Shown here: positions 57,785-64,000 of the stretch, in pieces
How the letters are laid out: the number at the start of each line of letters is the position of its first letter
How positions within the stretch are numbered: the stretch's first letter is position 1
DNA from: Saccharomycopsis fibuligera x Saccharomycopsis cf. fibuligera
Taxonomy: Eukaryota > Ascomycota > Saccharomycetes > Ascoideales > Saccharomycopsidaceae
Length of the DNA stretch: 64,000 nucleotides
Reading direction: 5' to 3'
Assembly: GCA_001936135.1 (NCBI GenBank)
Contig: CP012820.1
Span: forward strand, 1,178,001 to 1,242,000
Program-made: the position numbers and the translations under genes
The notes under the pieces: model-generated
What the model saw: only the letters and a program-made list of their open reading frames with translations
Database searches by the model: none
Told to the model about the DNA's origin: nothing

Positions 57785-60700
57785 ATGTCAAATAATTCAG
57801 AAAACATTTCGAATGATGAAAACCATAGCAACACGAACAGAGCAGATCCTCAGACAACCAGCGATAGCGCTAATCAGGCGGAAGATGAAAATGTCATTTA
57901 CGAGGAATCATGTAATAATCAAGAAAGTACCTCCACCTATAACAAATACGAAGAGATTAGTGAAAATGGTGACGGTGAAATAGAGCATTCACTATCTACA
58001 AGTTTTTTGCCTACCTTACACCAGCAAAGAAAACAGTTCCAGGATGCTCAGGATCTTCAAATAAATTATAATGATCCGGTATTCATGGTGCCCACAAATT
58101 GGCTTAAAATGTTTTTAGAAGATGCATCCTTAAATTCTTTGGCTCCGGTGGAAGCTAGTCAAAAGTTAGGCAAGATAGATACGAACTCATTGTTAGCCAC
58201 TCCTGGAAATCCAAATACTCTTATACATGATTATAATTATGATTATAGCGTTCAGCGCTATGTTCCCGTCACAAAGAAGTGCTGGGATTTATTAGTTAGT
58301 TGGTATGGACTTCAGACAGGAAGCGTTCCAATTCCTCGGATGGTAATTGAAGATAAAGTAAATGGAGGTTACCAAATTGAGTTCCATCTTCCAACTTTTT
58401 ATTTGAAAAAGTTATTTATGGGACCTTTGTCAAAGGCTAATGCTAATTCACTGGCATATCGCTTATTATTCGATAATCAAAGTATGCAATTTAGTGCTAG
58501 CAAAACTATTGGTGAGCTATACAATCAGATTAAACTGTTCCTTGTTGAAAATCTTACTACTACAGGTACAGAAAATAATCTAATGAAACTTAGAATATGG
58601 TACTTGGAAGATAAAGCATTAGACTCGTCTCCATTAGTATTGAACTTAACCTTATTTAAAAAAGTTGCTTCGAAGAAGCTCATAACAAAAGACTTATTTG
58701 GTCAGAGGTTATTTGATTTGAATATGAATGGTGGCTATTTGTTGCTTGAGTTGAATGACTATAAAGGACAGTTTCCTGCTGACACTCTTTTTAAAAAACT
58801 TGAAACTTTAGAAAAAGAATCGTACACAGGAGTGCTACAGCAGACTAGTGGCGTCAATTCCGGAGAAAGTGATGAAACTGATGACAGTGACGTTTCTGAA
58901 TCTAAAAACTTATTTAAGACGTCACAATCATTGAGAACGCCAGCAGATGGAACTAAAGGCTTCAATAACCTTGGAAACAGTTGTTACATGAATTCAGCTC
59001 TTCAGTGCTTGGTACATATTCCGGAGCTTGCAAACTACTTTTTTCACAATATTTTTAATAAGGAGCTCAACATCACAAATCCTTTGGGCAAAGATGGGAA
59101 ATTCGCTTTGGCCTTTGGCAATTTGATACATCAATTGTATGATCCCAAAAGCAAAGGCAAATCATATTCATTTGCTCCGAGAGAATTCAAAAGCATTATT
59201 GGCCAATACAATAGTATGTTTTATGGATATCAACAGCAAGATTCACAAGAATTCTTGGCTTTTTTACTCGATGGATTACACGAAGACTTGAATAGGATTA
59301 TTAATAAACCATACACAGAAAAGCCAGAATTATCTCCGGATAAAATAAACGATAGCGAAGAGGTAAGAAAGTTGGCTGAAAGTTGTTGGAAAAATCACAA
59401 ATTGAGAAACGATTCGGTTATTCTAGACTTGTTCGTTGGATTATATAGATCGACTCTAAAGTGTCCTGAGTGCAATAATATTTCTTTAACTTTTGACCCG
59501 TTTAATGACTTAACATTGCCAATTCCTGTTGCCACAAAATGGAGTCATAAAGTTTATGTTTGGAGGGAAGGTGATGGCGTTAAGCCACAGCTGCTTGAAG
59601 TTGAACTCAATAAAACTGATACGCTTGAAAACCTCAAACATTATGTTGCCGACAAACTGGGTGCACTAGTAAGTGACCTATATGTTTTCGAAATTTTTCA
59701 AAATCAGTTTTATAGAAACTTCCAGGACCCCGAATATGCAAGTGATGCTAAATTTCTACCAATCGGCGATGTCATTTCTAGTGGTGATATAATAATATTT
59801 TACGAAATCAAAGATGTGGGAAAATTAGATATTCTTGTTCCTGTTATTAATACTGTTAAAGAAGGAGGCAGTTATAAATTTTCAAAACCTTTTGGAATTC
59901 CATTTTTCATTAAACTATCCCCTGAAGATGTCAGATCTTTTGGAACGATCAGAGAAAAGCTTGAATCAAAATATAACTCCTTGACGACTTACAATTATTT
60001 CGGCATGATCCGTAATAATACAAATAACAAGGAAAAAAGTAAGAAGAGGAAGTTTTTTAGAGTGGAAGATTTCCCTCAAATAGAAAAACTATTTGCAAGG
60101 AACGGTATTAACCAAGATGCTAAAGATTTAAAAAAGTTACGGAAATGCAAATCTGATGATGGATCCGAGTTCAGTTACGAAAATGTCAAATCAATCCCCT
60201 CGAATGCTGACCAAGGCCAAGTAGATGAGACAAAAGATGGCCTAATTGAGGTTCCAGAAAATGAGGATGAGAATTTTGAACTTATTGAGAACTTGGAAAG
60301 CAAATCTAATTCCCAACTCACAGGTCACCTCAATGACTCAGATTATGACTCTGAAATCTCTATTGCTAATCCAGAGCTCTCCAGCAGCTATGCATTTGAA
60401 ATTAAACTTTATAATGGTCAAAGTAATAGAGGCAGACATGCGTATGGGAGCACTTATACCTCTCAACATGGTAGTCAAGATGACAGCAAAACAATATGGG
60501 CTCCTTATACAAGTGGGCAGTTTTCAAACTTACCAAACTTGGTTGATAAATTGCCGTTGAGAAAGAAGTTATTCTATTCTTATTCTGCCGACGATTACAA
60601 TGGATTATCTTCTGATGAGAGTAATAAGGAGCACTCAGTCGAAGAAGTTATGGCCAATCAGGCAGAGGACGAGATTGAGGAACTATCCTCACAATATTTC

Positions 60701-61972
60701 TCAACTGTTAACAATAACACTAACAAAGAGTCTGTTACCAGTTTGGGAGCGCAAGGAGATGCTGCCGTTCATGTACCTCAGCCAATTGTGTCCCTTCCAG
60801 ATGGCCAGGTAAATAATCCAATAGAGTTATCGGATTCCGAAAATTCCAACTTTGGTGCAAGTCATTTAGATACTGCAGATCCGAATGATAATGAAAGCCT
60901 GTCGCAGGATGAAAATTTGAATACGCTTTTCATGGACAAAGGTCCAATTAATATCACATCTGATAGCGATGAAGATCCTTTATATGGCGATAAAGCCAAT
61001 AATCCTCAACCACTTAATACTGATAATCATCCTGTTTTAGTTTCTTACAAGGATGCGTTGATTTGCGAGTGGGATTTAGTCTTGTACAACGTTTTCTTTT
61101 CGGGCAATGAAGAAGATGAAGGCGGACAAGGCACCTGGGAAAACCCAGAAGTGTTACATAATCCTGAATTAGAAGATAGCAGAAAAGCCATGGAAGGGAT
61201 GAAAAATAAGTCTTTAACGCTAAAAGATTGCTTGGAAACTTTCTCGCAACCAGAAATCCTTGGGCAAAATGACCTTTGGTATTGTCCAACGTGCAAAGAG
61301 CATAGACAGGCTGAGAAACAAATTGAAATATGGACGACCCCAGACATTCTTACCATGCATTTGAAACGATTTGAAAATCAAAGAAGATTCAGTGATAAGA
61401 TTGATGCTGTTATTGACTTTCCCATTGAAGGACTTGATATGAAACCATTTGTCTCAAACAAGGCTGGTGATGGAAAATCGCTTATTTACGACTTGGTTGC
61501 TGTGGATAATCATTATGGTGGCTTAGGCGGAGGTCATTACACTGCTTATGCTAAAAATTTTGTTGATGGTAAGTGGTACTACTATGATGACTCTTCTGTT
61601 ACTCCAGCAGACCCAAAAAAGGCTATTGCAGGTTCGGCATACTTATTATTTTACAGAAGAAGATCATCTGAGCCATTAGGAGGAGCACAGCTTTCAGCTT
61701 TGCTTGAGGAGGCGAGAAAAAAAGAGGTGCTTGATTTGCAAAAACGCCGTTTTGAAGAAATAAAAAAACTACAAGATATAGTGCTGCAAATCCGTAATTA
61801 TAATGCTTTGTACGGAAAGTTGGATCAACTTGAGGATTTGTCTGCTGTATTGTCTACGGAAGATGATGAGCATGCTGAAAAAAATAAGCTCAATATTGAG
61901 GGAGCGGTAGACGTGGGATTTTCCGATGATGACTTATCGTCGTATAGCTCTTCCATGAATCCTCCTTCGTGA
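57785..61972 (+). CDS. UBP12: Ubiquitin-specific protease Ubp12 (DUSP-USP)
   Basis: From ATG 57785 the product is 1395 residues. It has an acidic disordered N-terminus, a DUSP domain (about 82-205, with VPTNWLKMFLED and KKCWDLLVSWYGL), a Ubl-like segment (about 235-345), and a USP catalytic domain split by a large insert. The Cys box GFNNLGNSCYMNSALQCL contains Cys400. The His box GGHYTAYAKN contains His1251, followed by KWYYYDDSSV with Asp1268/1269. Zinc-binding CxxC pairs are CPEC and CPTC. S. cerevisiae Ubp12 (1254 residues) removes ubiquitin from Gpa1, mitofusin Fzo1 and other targets. A TTG lies two codons upstream; the ATG is the better start. The insert (about 750-1080) carries acidic, SUMO-interaction-like stretches such as PIELSDSE. 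Confidence 0.95.
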   Translation: MSNNSENISNDENHSNTNRADPQTTSDSANQAEDENVIYEESCNNQESTSTYNKYEEISENGDGEIEHSLSTSFLPTLHQQRKQFQDAQDLQINYNDPVFMVPTNWLKMFLEDASLNSLAPVEASQKLGKIDTNSLLATPGNPNTLIHDYNYDYSVQRYVPVTKKCWDLLVSWYGLQTGSVPIPRMVIEDKVNGGYQIEFHLPTFYLKKLFMGPLSKANANSLAYRLLFDNQSMQFSASKTIGELYNQIKLFLVENLTTTGTENNLMKLRIWYLEDKALDSSPLVLNLTLFKKVASKKLITKDLFGQRLFDLNMNGGYLLLELNDYKGQFPADTLFKKLETLEKESYTGVLQQTSGVNSGESDETDDSDVSESKNLFKTSQSLRTPADGTKGFNNLGNSCYMNSALQCLVHIPELANYFFHNIFNKELNITNPLGKDGKFALAFGNLIHQLYDPKSKGKSYSFAPREFKSIIGQYNSMFYGYQQQDSQEFLAFLLDGLHEDLNRIINKPYTEKPELSPDKINDSEEVRKLAESCWKNHKLRNDSVILDLFVGLYRSTLKCPECNNISLTFDPFNDLTLPIPVATKWSHKVYVWREGDGVKPQLLEVELNKTDTLENLKHYVADKLGALVSDLYVFEIFQNQFYRNFQDPEYASDAKFLPIGDVISSGDIIIFYEIKDVGKLDILVPVINTVKEGGSYKFSKPFGIPFFIKLSPEDVRSFGTIREKLESKYNSLTTYNYFGMIRNNTNNKEKSKKRKFFRVEDFPQIEKLFARNGINQDAKDLKKLRKCKSDDGSEFSYENVKSIPSNADQGQVDETKDGLIEVPENEDENFELIENLESKSNSQLTGHLNDSDYDSEISIANPELSSSYAFEIKLYNGQSNRGRHAYGSTYTSQHGSQDDSKTIWAPYTSGQFSNLPNLVDKLPLRKKLFYSYSADDYNGLSSDESNKEHSVEEVMANQAEDEIEELSSQYFSTVNNNTNKESVTSLGAQGDAAVHVPQPIVSLPDGQVNNPIELSDSENSNFGASHLDTADPNDNESLSQDENLNTLFMDKGPINITSDSDEDPLYGDKANNPQPLNTDNHPVLVSYKDALICEWDLVLYNVFFSGNEEDEGGQGTWENPEVLHNPELEDSRKAMEGMKNKSLTLKDCLETFSQPEILGQNDLWYCPTCKEHRQAEKQIEIWTTPDILTMHLKRFENQRRFSDKIDAVIDFPIEGLDMKPFVSNKAGDGKSLIYDLVAVDNHYGGLGGGHYTAYAKNFVDGKWYYYDDSSVTPADPKKAIAGSAYLLFYRRRSSEPLGGAQLSALLEEARKKEVLDLQKRRFEEIKKLQDIVLQIRNYNALYGKLDQLEDLSAVLSTEDDEHAEKNKLNIEGAVDVGFSDDDLSSYSSSMNPPS

Positions 61973-63789
61973 GCAGGCTTTTATTTATACATTTTTTGCT
62001 TTTATTTCAATCTTGCTTATGTCAGTTACATGCCATTTTGAATGTCGAAGTTAATTTTTTAATGATTTTAGGTGGTTAGTTGATACCATTCTGTAGATAT
62101 CTTTGCTTTTGATGTCCAATGTGCGCATGTCAAAATCAGTCAGTGTTTTGGCAAGATTCTCTTCAATGAGTTCGTTGTGTTAACTACAAAATTTATTGAT
62201 GGTAAACTTAAAGCTGTTACGGATATATTGCATATTATCCGTTAATAATAATTCTTAGTATATTTTGACCTTTTAGTTTCACAGGCGTTCCCTCATTTGG
62301 ACCGTTTTCTTCTTTTTGCAACCAATTATGTATAAAGTTTTATTTGTAGCAACCGTGATGAGATATCCCTTGGCGATACTATAAGAATTGAAAGCATGTT
62401 CAATGAAACCACACTGGCCCATAACAACAAAATAAAGACGAACCTCTGAGCGCGAGAAAAGTACGAACTCTTAATTTTTTTTGAACGCAATAACAAAATC
62501 ACAAAGTACACCACGGTTGCCTATAGATAATAGCAAAACTACTGGCCATGGCTTGTCATATGTATGTTGAAGTATTTTAACCGAAAATGTTCCTGCATAA
62601 AACTATATCTACGGTCATATGATATATCACCTGATTGTCAGTATTACCCTGATCTATATATGTATTTTTTTTCGGTGAAAAATTTTCCTTTTCCTAGGTT
62701 TTCTGCATCCAGACGTCTCAAGAAAAAGATGTATGCAAAATGCAAAACTTCGCGTCTTCGTTGATCGAAAAGAGTAATTTTGGTTTGACGCCTTCTTGCC
62801 GGTATTGACAGAGCTGTTCTGGGCCCTTTGGCAGGCAGGCTTACAGGATCCCCTGATCATTTTTGCATTTAGGAAATGCGGACGCGAAATAGACAAGGTA
62901 GACAGCAATGATTTGCTATACTGTTGATTATGGAGGCTCCGCACCTGATAGTAATTAGGACTGATGAAATCTTTTGTACTGGTTAGCGGCCATTAAATCT
63001 GGAAGGGCTAACATTGGATTGTTTATAGTGAGCTGGCTTCGGTTTTACTTTCCTTGACAAGTTTAAATAAAGATGAAACTCTCTTTTGCTTTTTTTTCTT
63101 ACTCTTTGTTTTCTCTTCAATTTTCTTTGTTTTCTATGCTTTTCTGTTTTATTCTTTTTTTTAAATTTAAACTAAACTAGGAAACAGAATTATTCCGAAA
63201 CATCCATCTCACAATACATTGTATAGACAGTGATACTTTTTGTGATTTGATCACTTGCCTCTTTGTACAGCGCCCCTCACTAAGTTTGAAATTATGCAGT
63301 ACTGCAGCACAAGCTATTCAGATACACAATAGCTTGTGGGCAGGGAAAGGTCATAGAAAAAATTGTGCAACTGTAGTGGCGGCGAAAAATTTAGCATCGC
63401 GGCAGCTGCGCCACCATCCAGCAGAGCGGAAGGTTAGGCAACAGAGTTTCGCACGCTGAATTCTTCCTTGCAAAAGATGTTGCCGAGAGCAGGGATGCTG
63501 GAAAAGACACAACAGCCAAACACAAAGTTCAAATGTAAGATGAGTCTCTAGTACAGCTTATTATGGCTTACAATATTGCACATTAAACGCAGGTGAGGTA
63601 ATAAAGGAATTATTAATTATTAATTTTGAAAAACCCAAATAAGTTGTAGCACCTAACTCTAGTCGAAAAACATACAAAAAATAACAAACGAAAACAAATA
63701 ACAGAATTTTATAACAAAGAGACTATGTCTCTAATCTTTTAATTGGAAAACGAGATTGCAATTTTGGAAAAGAGAGTAGATATCTAAAC
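61973..63789. other. Convergent intergenic interval, UBP12 / GPI-protein gene
   Basis: This 1.8-kb interval lies between converging genes, longer than the other convergent gaps here. It contains T-rich runs near 62657 and 63091-63166, and no frame has a recognisable family. I see no RNA gene that I can support. Confidence 0.45.
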
Positions 63790-64000
63790 TTATAACAAGA
63801 TGGCAGCAGCACCAATAGCAGCGGCAACACCCAAGACAGCACCTGGGGCGTTGGCAACACCAGCGTTGGAGGAAGCACCAGAGGAGGAGTTACCGGTGGA
63901 GTTACCGGAAGAAGTACCGTTACCGGAAGCAGTACCGTTAGAGGCAGCAGTACCGTTGGAAGCAGCAGTGCTGTTAGAAGCGGTAGAGTTGACGGCAGCA
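63790..64000 (-). CDS. 3' end of a Ser/Asn/Thr-rich GPI-anchored wall protein (partial)
   Basis: The last 69 codons are visible and the rest lies beyond the right edge. The sequence is tandem Asn-Ser/Gly-Thr-rich units (NSTASNSTAASNGT-like), each giving N-glycosylation sequons. It ends in a GPI signal: small residues around SSNAGVANAPG, then the hydrophobic tail AVLGVAAAIGAAAILL and the TAA. Codon choice (GCT, TCC, GGT, AAC, ACC) is strongly biased, suggesting a highly expressed wall protein. Small abundant proteins of the PGA59/PGA62 or CFEM (SSR1/CCW14) type end similarly, but the N-terminal domain needed to decide is missing. Confidence 0.82.
   Translation of the reverse strand, partial: AAVNSTASNSTAASNGTAASNGTASGNGTSSGNSTGNSSSGASSNAGVANAPGAVLGVAAAIGAAAILL

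Noticed and set aside
1-64000. Transposons, LTR or virus-like elements, CRISPR arrays
   Set aside because: No transposase, reverse transcriptase, integrase or capsid-like frame, no paired terminal repeats and no regular spacer array was seen by eye. A short solo repeat could still have been missed.

Overview
This is a 64-kb piece of a budding-yeast nuclear chromosome, almost certainly from the CUG-Ser clade (Serinales, the Candida/Lodderomyces group). The evidence is compact, mostly intron-poor genes, short introns with GTATGT/GTAAGT donors and TACTAAC-like branch sites, long Asn/Ser homopolymers, and typical Candida families: PIR and GPI cell-wall proteins, a Sur7-type eisosome protein and a DHA1 drug pump. 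In SVP26 one in-frame CTG codon falls where I recall the S. cerevisiae protein having Ser, which fits CUG being read as Ser. I cannot fix the species. The long Asn tracts would suit Lodderomyces or a close relative, but that is inference. All residues quoted here use the standard code, so CTG positions shown as Leu may be Ser.

Layout: 1-1177 is an unusually GC-rich non-coding island with a G-quadruplex motif, an inverted repeat and a 26-bp palindrome. 1178-6198 holds two tandem paralogous globin-domain genes with long disordered N-termini. IAH1 (ester hydrolase) and GLR1 (glutathione reductase) follow on the same strand. The minus-strand block 10127-18096 holds RPS6 (first exon only 6 nt), an RLM1-type MADS-box factor (intron inside the MADS box, large Asn tract) and the kinetochore gene NNF1. 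NNF1 diverges from TIP20 (ER tether). TIP20 is followed on the plus strand by an intron-containing VanZ-like membrane protein gene, SVP26 (ER/Golgi cargo receptor) and RGD2 (F-BAR/DEP/RhoGAP). RTT107 (six BRCT domains, genome stability) lies on the minus strand.

At 33598-39863 a repetitive Ala/Ser GPI-protein gene and a PIR-type cell-wall gene lacking Pir repeats diverge from a 4-kb gene-free interval. Then come BPH1 (BEACH protein), RBA50 (RNA polymerase II assembly), an intron-containing SUR7-family gene, RRP43 (exosome), a DHA1 transporter, UBP12 (deubiquitinase) and, cut by the right edge, the 3' end of another GPI-protein gene.

These are independent eukaryotic genes, not operons. Loose themes are cell surface and cell integrity (RLM1, RGD2, the two GPI genes, PIR, SUR7 family) and ER/Golgi traffic (TIP20, SVP26, BPH1). 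The least ordinary features are the tandem globin pair, the repeat-less PIR protein, the GC-rich island, the RhoGAP without an evident arginine finger and four intron-dependent gene starts. I found no convincing tRNA, snoRNA, transposon or virus-like element.
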